A stretch of DNA of 64,000 bases from Cheilinus undulatus (Eukaryota > Chordata > Actinopteri > Labriformes > Labridae). This document shows, in pieces, positions 38,151 to 64,000 of this stretch. The position numbers and the translations under genes were made by a program. Position 1 is the first letter of the stretch, and each line of letters starts with the position of its first letter. The stretch lies in NCBI RefSeq assembly GCF_018320785.1, contig NC_054881.1, positions 20,522,275 to 20,586,274 of the forward strand, in the 5' to 3' direction. The notes beneath the pieces are model-generated. The model was not told the origin of the DNA and made no database searches. It saw nothing but the letters and a program-made list of their open reading frames with translations.

Positions 38151-39170
38151 ATGTTATATTGACAGCTGGAATTTAAAGAATCAAAAGAACACCATGATTC
38201 CTTTAAGTGTTTGTGTTGGTGTCCCACTACCCCCCACCCCTGCAGCTGTAAACCTGGGGGAAACACTGAAAGACAGGGTGAAATTCATTGCCTCTATTAA
38301 CACGTACGCTCAAGTAGCAGGCATAAAAACACTATATATAAATCAGCAAACTTGTTGCTGATGGTCTTGTTTGCTTTAATAGGTCATAAAGAAGCATCAG
38401 TTTTAACTTCAGTCTCATACTTGACCAGCCAAAAACTCATCACAGGAGCTTTAAATTGATAAATGAAAGAAATAACTAGCAATTACTCAAGCAGTCATTT
38501 GTTACTATCTGTGTTGGGGTCAAAGACAATGCAATCTAACACTACTATCTGGTCTACTCTGCAGTTTCAAACTTTGAAAAATGACTGATTTATAAATAAT
38601 TAACTCCTTGTTGTGTAACTGAAGTAAGTGTTTCACATTTACACTACCATAAAGAGTTAGCAAACTTCTCCAATCTGCCTCCTTAAGCAGAGATACTCTG
38701 ATGAGTATGCCCTTAATATAAACCTACATTTGGTGCACATGAGCTTTGATTTAGAAGGTATGACTCTACACTGGTAACTAATAAGAAACTTTATGTCCCT
38801 AAAAAGCCTACAACCTTCTCTAAAGACTGTAAAAGCTACATCAACAACAGAGCCAATAACAGGGGGTTTTTGTCCATCAGAAATATTTTCAAGCAAGCAT
38901 CAGCTAATTGATTTCTCTGGATATCATCTTTAATGATGTTTGCACCAGTGTTAGTGTCTGAATTTAGTCATGCATTGAAAATGAAGAGCTTTTCATGTGT
39001 TATAATTAAAGTACTCACTTGTCCAAAACAAAGAAAAGGTCAAATCCTCCGTAGCATGATGACCCTGCCTCCCTCCTTTCATAGATCTGTCCTGCGGTGC
39101 CGGCCACCAGGACCAGCACCAGTATGACCAGCTCCACGCTGAGCAGGACCTGCCTGCAGCCCTGGGACAT
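14744..39170 (-). CDS. antxr1: Anthrax toxin receptor 1 (TEM8), complete coding region, 18 exons
   Basis: Single-pass cell-surface receptor that binds extracellular-matrix collagen and links it to actin; also the host receptor after which the family is named. Eighteen GT-AG exons sum to 1806 nt, that is 601 residues plus stop (human 564). Order: signal peptide (1-27), vWA domain (about 40-215) with MIDAS residues D50, S52, S54, T118 and D150, Ig-like domain (about 216-317), transmembrane helix (about 322-343) followed by WWFWPLCC, then a long cytoplasmic tail with [29 protein letters not shown] and a proline-rich end RPPPRP. The last block and LSFISSS distinguish ANTXR1 from ANTXR2. The start is the ATG at 39170, which puts a hydrophobic leader first; an in-frame ATG at 39200 is possible. 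The 5' neighbour in divergent orientation is the tolloid gene. Confidence 0.93.
15122..16799 (-). other. antxr1: antxr1 intron 17, right part
   Basis: No coding sequence. Short open frames around 15445-15730 on both strands overlap each other and show no family match. No repeat recognised. Confidence 0.4.
16800..17240 (-). mobile_element. CR1/Rex-type LINE reverse-transcriptase fragment
   Basis: The minus strand shows [10 protein letters not shown] (RT motif C, usually YADD), then [20 protein letters not shown], then [20 protein letters not shown] near 16800. This order and spacing is that of CR1/L2/Rex1 non-LTR polymerases. Frameshifts interrupt it. It sits in an intron of antxr1 in the same orientation as the gene. 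Confidence 0.85.
17342..17393. other. Near-perfect 24-bp hairpin with 4-nt loop
   Basis: The left arm starts TGGCCCAGCATAGACAGCA at 17342. The right arm, read as reverse complement, starts TGGCCCAGCACAGACAGCA. Across 24 paired positions only two differ. The loop is CTGC (17366-17369). It lies in antxr1 intron 17 and next to the LINE fragment. It could be a small fold-back repeat or a microRNA-like precursor; no family is recognised. Confidence 0.75.
17831..17911 (-). CDS. antxr1: antxr1 coding exon 17
   Basis: 27 codons with acceptor CTTCAG and donor GTGAG. Encodes [20 protein letters not shown] and a PHPGDK end. This is a highly conserved cytoplasmic block of both ANTXR paralogues. Confidence 0.93.
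18494..18658 (-). CDS. antxr1: antxr1 coding exon 16
   Basis: 55 codons with acceptor TTTCAG and donor GTGAT. Encodes [20 protein letters not shown] near the start and KWYSPIK at the end, the juxtamembrane half of the cytoplasmic tail. Confidence 0.93.
18659..19651 (-). other. antxr1: antxr1 intron 15, left part
   Basis: Intron sequence with no recognised repeat before the hAT element that starts at 19660. Confidence 0.4.
19660..20879. mobile_element. hAT-type element without transposase, 1220 bp
   Basis: The left end is TAGGGGTGTGACGAAATC and the right end, reverse-complemented, TAGAGGTGTTTGGTGAGA. The flanks carry an exact 8-bp duplication GTAATCAG (19652-19659 and 20880-20887). The subterminal sequence is rich in TCTCGTGA/TCACGAGA words, probably transposase-binding sites. 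No long reading frame exists inside, so it depends on another element. Confidence 0.88.
20888..23472 (-). other. antxr1: antxr1 intron 15, right part
   Basis: No coding signal and no nameable repeat. Overlapping short frames at 21418-21682 and 22349-22675 lack family resemblance. Confidence 0.4.
23473..23565 (-). CDS. antxr1: antxr1 coding exon 15
   Basis: 31 codons with donor GTAGAG. Encodes [14 protein letters not shown] followed by [17 protein letters not shown], the most conserved cytoplasmic motif of the family. Confidence 0.95.
23654..23695 (-). CDS. antxr1: antxr1 coding exon 14
   Basis: A 14-codon micro-exon ([14 protein letters not shown]) with acceptor TTTGCAG and donor GTAAGT. 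It codes the acidic/proline hinge just after the membrane. Confidence 0.9.
23800..23895 (-). CDS. antxr1: antxr1 coding exon 13 (transmembrane)
   Basis: 32 codons. A run of about 22 hydrophobic residues ([18 protein letters not shown]) is followed by [10 protein letters not shown], the invariant membrane-proximal block of ANTXR proteins. Acceptor CTGCAG, donor GTACG. Confidence 0.95.
23896..25351 (-). other. antxr1: antxr1 intron 12
   Basis: About 1.5 kb with no recognised coding or repeat feature. Confidence 0.4.
25352..25430 (-). CDS. antxr1: antxr1 coding exon 12
   Basis: 79 nt with acceptor CTACAG and donor GTAAGT. Encodes [19 protein letters not shown] and a Cys-ending strand, the end of the Ig-like extracellular domain. 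LSFISSS is characteristic of ANTXR1. Confidence 0.92.
25431..26802 (-). other. antxr1: antxr1 intron 11
   Basis: Intron holding the SINE-like repeat at about 26325-26600. Chance frames on both strands come from that repeat. Confidence 0.4.
26325..26600 (+). repeat. Diverged SINE-like repeat
   Basis: It starts with a tRNA-like GTTAGCACTGTCACCTCAC stretch, continues TCCTGCTTCCTCCCACAGTC, GTGACTCTAAATT and GACTGGTGACCAGTCCA, and closes GTGTACCCTGCCTCTCGCC. This order is the familiar tail of a widespread teleost SINE/LINE-tail family. There is no intact promoter box. Confidence 0.65.
26803..26872 (-). CDS. antxr1: antxr1 coding exon 11
   Basis: 70 nt. Encodes [20 protein letters not shown], the LLCPAPIL motif of the Ig-like domain. 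Acceptor TCCACAG, donor GTAAGT. Confidence 0.93.
26873..28016 (-). other. antxr1: antxr1 intron 10
   Basis: About 1.1 kb; nothing recognised. Confidence 0.4.
28017..28115 (-). CDS. antxr1: antxr1 coding exon 10
   Basis: 99 nt. Encodes [18 protein letters not shown] then [13 protein letters not shown], the first half of the Ig-like domain. Acceptor TTTTAG, donor GTAAGT. Confidence 0.93.
28116..28766 (-). other. antxr1: antxr1 intron 9
   Basis: Contains at about 28230-28290 a fragment resembling the fish repeat text CAAATCCTGACAAAAGTAAT / CTCAGGTTACTTTACA, also hinted at 35890-35960. Otherwise featureless. Confidence 0.35.
28767..28827 (-). CDS. antxr1: antxr1 coding exon 9
   Basis: 61 nt. 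Encodes [20 protein letters not shown], the linker from the vWA domain with its conserved Cys pair. Acceptor GTTTTAG, donor GTAAAG. Confidence 0.93.
28919..28999 (-). CDS. antxr1: antxr1 coding exon 8
   Basis: 27 codons. Encodes [18 protein letters not shown] then QALQGVIDS, the last helix of the vWA domain. Acceptor CTTACAG, donor GTAACT. Confidence 0.94.
29100..29168 (-). CDS. antxr1: antxr1 coding exon 7
   Basis: 23 codons. Encodes [19 protein letters not shown] then NETQ, a core strand of the vWA domain. Donor GTAAAC, acceptor ATCAG. Confidence 0.95.
29472..29551 (-). CDS. antxr1: antxr1 coding exon 6
   Basis: 80 nt. Encodes [15 protein letters not shown], with D150 of the MIDAS, and continues to DMAQRE. 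Acceptor GCTCAG, donor GTGATG. Confidence 0.95.
29610..30135. repeat. Pyrimidine-rich degenerate tandem repeat in antxr1 intron 5
   Basis: The middle (about 29850-30000) repeats a loose unit like TTTTAACCCATTTTGCC/CATTTTCACCACT several times. The edges are GGCCCACCCACAGATTTTG on the left and TAAGCCCCAGAGAGCTTTT on the right. It looks like an old interspersed element with internal tandem structure; class not determined. Confidence 0.45.
30313..30346 (-). CDS. antxr1: antxr1 coding exon 5
   Basis: 34-nt micro-exon encoding [12 protein letters not shown]. Acceptor GTTTCAG, donor GTGAGT. Its small size and phase agree with the vertebrate ANTXR gene structure. Confidence 0.92.
30464..30545 (-). 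CDS. antxr1: antxr1 coding exon 4
   Basis: 82 nt. Encodes [18 protein letters not shown] then [10 protein letters not shown]118 is the second MIDAS segment. Acceptor GAATAG, donor GTAAGC. Confidence 0.94.
30675..30746 (-). CDS. antxr1: antxr1 coding exon 3
   Basis: 72 nt. Encodes [18 protein letters not shown] then ALTENR of the vWA fold. Acceptor CTCCAG, donor GTAAAC. Confidence 0.94.
30835..30906 (-). CDS. antxr1: antxr1 coding exon 2
   Basis: 72 nt. Encodes [20 protein letters not shown] then KFI. With exon 1 it completes DKSGS, the first MIDAS loop. Acceptor CCTCAG, donor GTGGGT. Confidence 0.94.
30907..34121 (-). other. antxr1: antxr1 intron 1, right part
   Basis: No exon found. At about 31810-31905 the text TTTTACTTGAGTGGATTTTA ending CTTCTTCCACCTCTG resembles one end of a Tol2/hAT-like fish repeat, but the other end is not seen. 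The rest has no feature that I can name. Confidence 0.4.
34122..34342. mobile_element. hAT-type MITE, 221 bp
   Basis: Left end CATTGGTTTCTAACTTTTTC; right end reverse-complemented CAGTGGTTCTCAAATGGTG. Flanks GTCTAGCT (34114-34121) and GTCTAGTT (34343-34350) are an 8-bp duplication with one mismatch. CAGTGGTTCTCAA termini are known from hAT elements. A decayed relative lies at 59060-59215. Confidence 0.78.
34343..35979 (-). other. antxr1: antxr1 intron 1, middle part
   Basis: About 34645-34730 has GCATTAATCCTGACTAATTA text recalling the AATTAATC-type hAT repeats. About 35885-35970 has a fish repeat fragment (GCGCCAGATCACAACAGAAG). Both are too short to bound. No exon. Confidence 0.35.
35980..37277 (+). 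mobile_element. IS630-like (Tc1/mariner superfamily) element, about 1.3 kb
   Basis: The terminal inverted repeats are identical for about 32 bp (CAGTTTTTCTCAGTCGCTTT and onward to GGTACATTTCTC) and are bounded by TA on both sides (35978-35979, 37278-37279), the Tc1/mariner target. The plus-strand frame 36529-36717 encodes [18 protein letters not shown] then [20 protein letters not shown] recognise this as the C-terminal catalytic block of fish IS630-like transposases. Most of the N-terminal half is not readable, so it is probably non-autonomous. It sits in antxr1 intron 1. Confidence 0.85.
37280..38079 (-). other. antxr1: antxr1 intron 1, left-middle part
   Basis: No exon or named repeat. 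Two overlapping 70-codon frames (37606-38026) lack family resemblance. Confidence 0.35.
38080..38150. repeat. (GATA)n microsatellite
   Basis: About 17 uninterrupted GATA units. A typical vertebrate tetranucleotide repeat, likely polymorphic. Confidence 0.97.
38151..39018 (-). other. antxr1: antxr1 intron 1, near exon 1
   Basis: No recognised feature other than the donor GTGAGT at its upstream end (39013-39018). Confidence 0.4.
39019..39170 (-). CDS. antxr1: antxr1 coding exon 1 (signal peptide)
   Basis: 152 nt from ATG at 39170. A hydrophobic leader ([17 protein letters not shown]) is followed by a short linker and [13 protein letters not shown], the first strand of the vWA domain. Donor GTGAGT. 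An in-frame upstream ATG at 39200 would add ten residues; the downstream one gives the more typical signal peptide. Confidence 0.9.
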
Positions 39171-42100
39171 CACAGAGAGTTTAAAAGAAAAAATCAGCAC
39201 AACCAGAGAAAAGGGGAAGATTTCAGTCTGCTTTCCCTCTCACAGCGCTGTGGTGTATTGAGCCATGCTGTGCAGTGATCTCTGAGGTTCCTCTCTGGAT
39301 TAGTATCCCATCTCCCCAGCTGCATATGTGTGCTGGCAGAGGAGGACTGAAGCTGGACTGAGTCTCCCTCTACCTCTCTTCACACTTCATCATCTCAGCA
39401 CACAGCACTATGAGATTACATATTCATGTAATAAGTCTTGCTAAGTGATATTCTGTTTTTAAGCCTTGTTTATCTCAATGACTCTTAAGTGTGTATCTGC
39501 AGACTTATTCTTGCTAAAACTTATTTCCATCAGCCATTCCTGCAAGTTTACTACATTTTATATCCTACCCACTAGTGCCACTCAGTGGTGACACAAGCAA
39601 TGTGCATTTCCCTCCACTTAAACACTGAAGTCATTTATTTTTCTCTGCCATCTAAGACATATTTACTTCAGTGTGAACTTTAACCATGATATGCATTTTC
39701 TCCCCTTGAATAAGCAGGTGTATTATGCAGATCAGGCAACAGATGCTTAACATAAATGATAGAAAATAAGAGTTTCTCCATTAGGGGTGGGATGTTGAGG
39801 GTTTAAAGTACAATCTTTAAAGAAATTGCAGGAAAAACTGCTATACAGAAGCTTGCAGAATGTAGTTAAGAGTATGTCAGGCAAGGCAACTAAACCAAAA
39901 CTGTGGATTTGGATGGAGATCACTCTAAACATTTTTTTACTCCAAAGGTGAATCCAGTCACGCATCACATCATAATATAACTGTCAGCATCTTTGCGCAG
40001 GAGCATGTGATTTGAAACATTTTGTAGGCTTTGCACTTTTAAAGTATAGCTTTTTCCTCTTTTGTGAGTTTTTTAATCAACCAATCACAACTTTTAAAAA
40101 TATTTTCTATAAATTGCGTTGGGGTCCACATTAAGACACTTACTGTCCTCTCTGTTGCACATAAATTCTCTAAGAGTATTCCTTTTTCCTAGAAATTAAG
40201 CTTAGTTAGAAGCTCTCACAGTAGGCTTTTGCAATATTTGTGCATACAGACCCTGATGTTTAAACATGTCAGCAAGCCCTTAGAAATGTCCTTGAAAATA
40301 AACATATTTAAATGGAAAAGATGCTAAAGTAATGAATGCTTGTGATTTTTTGTACAATGTCCAAGGTGACTGAAAATCTCAAAAAAGAATTAAAAAAAAA
40401 AAATCAAAAATGAAAACTTAATGCTGCATATAATTGTGAGTGGAAAAACTCACACTAAGAAATTGTTAAATTAAATCAAGACATTATGCTGCATTAAACC
40501 AGCTTTCAAGAAAGTGGGAGGAAGAAAAGCAATGTGTTTTTATGAGTCAAACGTAGAAGTCCTGAGAGGGGAGATTTTATTACTTTTGGACAATGCCTGG
40601 CAAGCTTTTTCCAGTGTTTATGCTAAGCTTCACAAACCTCTGCAGACTCCAAAACACAGAGTTGGAAACACTAATCTCTTCTTACTATCAAGTAGAAAGT
40701 GTTAACCCTTTCACGAATTTGTTGAACCAATTGCACGCCCTTCTTTTAAGTGATCCACAATTAAAGTTCAGACCTTCCATCTTCGCAGCATTGTACTTGC
40801 CTCTATGACACACTTTGAAGTTTCAAACACATTAAAAACAGCTGTTCTACTCTCCCACCTCTTTCATGTCTCTCAGTTCTTCCACCTTTTTGAATTTTTT
40901 TTCCTCACCTGTCCACCAGGTGCCTTCTGTTTGGCAGTTTTTCACACCTTGGACTTGTTCCTGATCAGCTCCCTGCTCTCTTTAACATCTCCTGATCTCC
41001 ATGCAGTTTCTTTCTTTCTTTTATCCTTGTAGATGAAATACAAAAAGACAGTCTTCTTTTTACTTCATCTACCATGATGCAGGCTTATGTTGATGGGCTG
41101 ATTATACTGAAGAGACTGATTATTTCCTGTAAAGGATGCAGAAAGAGTTGGAGTCCATGTGTCAACATCAATAGTGAACTGTGCTTATATTAAGGGTAAA
41201 GCAATATCAAATATGTCAGGTCAGTGCAAACCACATGTTAAACATCTTTCACAGTTTACACGAGCTGCTTTTGTTTTGCAGAAGAAATTTATTCAAATGG
41301 TTCCAAATGTTAAATAAGAAGATTGTATTACTTTTACATGCCCTTTAAATCTGAGGCCACAGATGAGAGGCAGACAGATTTGCGTAAAAAAAAAAGAAGC
41401 TGTTCAGAAGCTAAAACACACTTGTTCTCCACTGAACAAGTAAGATAAAATGTGTTAAAATGAAGCAGTACGTTGGCTTTTATGCATATTCGTCAGCTGC
41501 AGACAGTTAGCTAACTTCACTTCTGTCTTTATGCCAAGCTAGTTTAACAGTTGTTTGCCGTCTTTTGTTGTAAAATGAAAATTAGCATAAATGATCACTT
41601 TTGTTGCCAGCAAGCCATTTATTCCGACAACAACAGAATCATAGGTCTCTCACAGCCACTATTGTTATTATAAGCTAAAAAGTGCTAAAATATAAAAAGA
41701 AATAATCTAACTAACCGTTAGTTAACAAGCCATACCACAAAAAGTGAAGCTATGAGTTAGCTAGCATAGCATGACTACCTGTGTTGAGTCTGAACTACTA
41801 ATGCAAATTAATAGTCGGATAAATGTTCGGTATTGATTATGGAGATTTTCACAAGCATATGACATGAATATGTGGTACTTTTATCAAGACAAACTTTAAG
41901 CAGCACTCATTATGAATCCACTTACCACTGGGGACAGCATGAACACTGGCTAAAGAATGCAAGGTGAGTCAGATGATGGAAGACATTAGCGTGGGCACCG
42001 CTCAAGCATCGGTTTTATTAGAACTTGACATTTCTTCGTTAAAAGGCAATAAATAGCATTGGGTTGTTTTCTTTTTAAAAACCACAAAAGTCGTGTACTG

Positions 42101-42749
42101 ACATGCCTACAGTCACCATGGTTCGCTTTATGCAGTTCTCTATGGATTTACACCTTTGATAGGGGTGCAGCTTGGTAGCGGCTACGTCAAGCATATCGTT
42201 GCTCTGATTGGCCCGTAAAGATGTGACACACAGAACGTTCATCCAATCACCCTCCAAATTTTTTTTCAAAGGCTCTGCCCTTTCCCAAACGCTGTCTATG
42301 AGTGGTTTTCCAGATAAATGTGTGAAACACATCCATCTGACGTGCCAGGTTACAAATGGGGGATTTCTCCACACAGTGGGGTTTATACTGTAATGCAAAA
42401 TGTGCTTGTCGCCAGCAATGTACTGGGTTTTAAAGGATTTAAAACGACATCCTAGTTAGCACAATATCCACCACATCATTATTAACATTTTAAGACCATG
42501 ATTCAGGTGAAAATTGATAAACTTACAAACTCAACAAAAGCCTCCTGGTACGAAGCCCTGATGGCTACTCTCAAAAATGTGACATATTTTAGCACATTGC
42601 TGAGGATATCTAATGTATATTTGGACATTTACCCTAATAAAAATGCGTGGAGCACACTTTAATGATCTTGAAGTGGTTGAGAACTTGATGTCTGGCTGTT
42701 GAACAGCTGATATCCACACCATCCATCTTCTTTTCGTCACTATATTTCC
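39171..42749. other. Shared 5' intergenic region between antxr1 and the tolloid gene
   Basis: This stretch must hold the antxr1 promoter. I could not identify a TATA box or CpG island by eye. Pyrimidine-rich sequence occurs at about 40840-41030, with nothing else recognised. Confidence 0.35.
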
Positions 42750-43291
42750 TAAAGTGTTCACTCACCAATCTAAATAATTGAAATCAAGTGTTCCAATCAC
42801 TTCCATGGCCACAAACAAGCACCTAAGCATGCAGACTGTTTCTACAAACATTTATGAAAGAATGGGTCGCTCTCAGGAGCTCAGTGAATTCCAGGTTGGT
42901 ACTGTGATAGGATGCCACCTGTGCACAAAGCAAGGTCCATAAAGACATGGATAAGAGATTTAGGTGTGGATGAACTTGACTGGCCTGCACAGAGTCCTGA
43001 CCTCAACCTGATAGAACACCTTTGGGATGAATTAGAGAGGAGACTGAGAGCCAGGCCTAACCCTAACCCAACATCAGTGTGTGACCTCACAAATGCGCTT
43101 CTGGAAGAATGGTCAAAAATTCCCATAAACAAACTCCTAAACCTTGTGGAGAGCCTTTCCAGAAAAGTTGAGGGTGTTATAGCTGCAACGGGTGGACGGA
43201 CATCATATTAAACCCTATGGATTATTAATGGGATGTCACTTAAGTTCATATGCGAGTCAAGGCAGGTGAGCCAATACCTTTGGCAATATGG
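42750..43291 (+). mobile_element. Internally deleted Tc1-like element
   Basis: The left part (GTGTTCACTCACC ... CAAGTGTTCCAATCACTTCC ... AGAATGGGTCGCTCTCAGG) matches the start of a common fish Tc1-like family. The text then jumps at about 42925 to the last third (CACAAAGCAAGGTCCATAAA). Frame 42912-43208 encodes the end of the transposase: DELDWPAQSPDLNLIEHLWD, then NALLEEWSKIP. The right end is GGCAATATGGTGTA. About 1 kb of the centre is missing. Confidence 0.85.
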
Positions 43292-43652
43292 TGTAGTTTC
43301 ATTGGTTCTGCCTTCAGGCAGGTAAACTGTGAAAATTTACTCCATTTTTGTTTTCTCCCTCGTCTGTCATGTGTACGGACGTTACATCAAACCACACAGC
43401 AAGTCCTCCCTACCATCTCACAGCCCATCTCTTTAAAATAAGCTCCTAGGATGCTAAAAAAAAAATAGTTTGGTTAAGTGTTGGTTAAAATTGCAATATC
43501 TAATTTTGGCAAAGGTATCGTGATACTATATCGTGGGGCCACTAGTGATTCCCACACCTTTTAACAAGCTATGATAATGTGGTTAATCTTTTTAGTCAAA
43601 CTCCACAATTTCCCAGTAAATATTTATTGATTAGCAGCTATTAATTAGCACT

Positions 43653-43945
43653 TATGCTACTATTTATATTTGGCTGTGCGGCTGCTCTGGGATCCCTCTG
43701 CCCTTCCACTAGCCTAAGCATTATAAGCAGGAAAAGCACACATTCCTGCTCTTCCTATGCCGATAAGGAAAGCCTGTGGCAGGGGAGAGACACAGCAAAA
43801 CCCAGAGCACAGCAGTCATCAATGACAACAGAATGACACTGATTCAGTCAGAAGAAGAATGATAGAGGAGCTGGGGTGGAGGAGTGTTGCTAGAGCAGTT
43901 ATCAGAGGGAGTGGCAGACCAGTTTAAATAGGGCAGCTTGGGGAA
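43653..43945. repeat. Interspersed repeat, copy 2 of 2 in the window
   Basis: Aligns by eye with 5436-5880 in the same orientation over about 290 bp, with many substitutions and small gaps. Class not recognised. Confidence 0.6.
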
Positions 43946-45209
43946 AAATGCATTAAGGTGTAATTCAGTTCTGCAACATTTGGTCCCTACTGTTTCCTGT
44001 ATACACTATGTGCTAAATTAACCAGTGCCGAAATGCTAGCCAATACAAATGACAACGAAAATACAAAAAAGTTTGTCACTTGGAACTTCTTTACTCATGT
44101 ACAGAATACTTTGGATTTACCAAGTAGAAAAAACTGCAGTCAATTAAACTTTTTCTTGTGTAAGAAAACTAAAATATCATGAAGTTTAGGTTAGATCTCA
44201 TTTAACATGCACTGAGCTAAGACATGCCTAAAAACAGCTCCTTCACTCCTTGAAGTTACATATAATTTAAATGTACTCTATTTTAGATAATCTGTATATT
44301 GCATAAGCAGTGTTCCTTAAATTCAAGCAGCAAGGGCTGCTAATAGATGCTTTGACACTAAAATGACTAAGCTGGAGTGACAGTAGCTGGGCATTTCACC
44401 CAAAAACAGAGGAAAAAAATATGGCAGGTGTTCTTGGCCCTTGTGCCAACATGAAAAACAACCCATAAAGCAGTCTGAATCTTCTCTTGCCATCACTGCA
44501 AGGCAGCTGTGTATGAAACAGAGTAACCGGATTTAGCTTGTATATGAAACACTTTGCTAAATTTCAGAGTAATGTAAAGGGGGAAGTAATATATTTACAG
44601 CTTCTGTATGCAAGGATGTGCTTGGAGGCAGCAGAAGAAGGTTGGTAAGAAGATTGTTTTCTCTCTTAGTTTTAATATTGACCTCCTTTACTTGATTGTA
44701 TGACGTGCATGTGTTATGGCTGGACCACATGTGGTTTAATAGGTAAACGGTGAATTACTGAATGGAGAGCTAGCATATTCATTTGATCATTTCTAATGAA
44801 CGGCTGCCTTTTTCAAATGTGGTCTACTTTATTGATAACACGCCATGCGTAAATGGGTGCGTAAAAATCCCGCTCCATAGTGTTCTGAGGCTAAATGAAG
44901 CTCAAATGAAGCCAGATTGAATGAGGTCACGCATTATGTAAACGTGTGTAACCCCTGGTAGTGCAGGTGAAGTACCTCTCTGGCTGCAGATTCATGCATG
45001 TGTGAGCTCTGCTCTGACTGTGTGCGCTCTGCTCTCGCTGCTGGATGTCAGCGAGTCACTGCTGCAGAATGGAGACGTGAGAAAACAACCTTTTATTTTC
45101 ATGAAATCACACCCAAGCTGTTCGAGGAACATTTGTCCCACCCTTTGCTTTGCCTCCACACATCATCTCGTCTTTCGCTTTACCTTTTCGAGGTGGCTGC
45201 TAACTAGTA
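43946..45209 (+). other. 5' flank and probable 5' UTR of the tolloid gene
   Basis: No repeat recognised. Just before the start codon (44998-45209) several short upstream open frames overlap the presumed leader, for example one ending at 45207. The ATG at 45210 is preferred because it directly precedes a signal peptide. Confidence 0.4.

Positions 45210-64000
<18,791 letters not shown>

Noticed and set aside
38078..38266. 62-codon minus-strand frame ending in a LSIYLSIY repeat
   Set aside because: This is the translated GATA microsatellite.
43050..43072. Telomere-like text CCTAACCCTAACCC
   Set aside because: It is two units only and lies inside the transposase reading frame of the Tc1-like fragment; most family members have a different sequence there.

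Overview
The window is nuclear DNA from a ray-finned fish, most likely a teleost. The evidence is the pair of vertebrate multi-exon genes with GT-AG introns of 0.1 to 8 kb, and the dense population of transposon families typical of teleosts: Tc1-like, mariner, hAT with 8-bp target duplications, IS630-like, Penelope-like, and L1- and CR1/Rex-type LINEs. There are no bacterial or viral features.

Gene layout, left to right. (1) 6774-7468 (+): last coding exon of an AAK1/BMP2K-family endocytic kinase, with repeated D-x-F-x-x-APF motifs. The rest of that gene lies to the left, so 1-6773 is probably its intron. (2) 14744-39170 (-): a complete anthrax toxin receptor 1 gene (antxr1/TEM8) in 18 coding exons. 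Its frame closes exactly at 1806 nt (601 aa), and it has signal peptide, vWA domain with an intact MIDAS, transmembrane helix and proline-rich tail. (3) 45210-64000 (+): the 5' 15 coding exons of a tolloid/BMP1 astacin metalloprotease (about 641 residues), running off the right edge inside CUB3. antxr1 and the kinase converge. antxr1 and the tolloid gene are divergent with about 6.0 kb between start codons. From knowledge of the families, ANTXR1 is a collagen-binding receptor and BMP1 is the procollagen C-proteinase, so the pair is thematically linked in extracellular-matrix biology; shared regulation is only inference.

Everything else that can be named is repeat. By eye I delimit four hAT-type elements with 8-bp target duplications (408-1287, 2981-3420, 19660-20879, 34122-34342), an IS630-like element with about 32-bp perfect terminal repeats (35980-37277), several decayed Tc1-like elements (4575-6440, 8228-10020, 10849-11440, 42750-43291, 55007-56270), a mariner whose 3' half is an inverted copy of its own 5' end nested in a hAT-type repeat (47905-49415), LINE fragments (12030-12400, 16800-17240, 50960-51298), and a Penelope-like element with inverted flanks (61850-63098). 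A second, smaller inverted pair (51959-52145) carries the same CTGANGA...GAAAC core.

The best candidates for something new are these two inverted CTGANGA/GAAAC structures (possible hammerhead-ribozyme remnants), a 52-nt near-perfect hairpin in antxr1 intron 17, the mariner fold-back, and an unclassified repeat family present twice (5436-5880 and 43653-43945). All coordinates and reading frames were worked out by hand; splice sites were checked by phase, and both genes stay in frame throughout.
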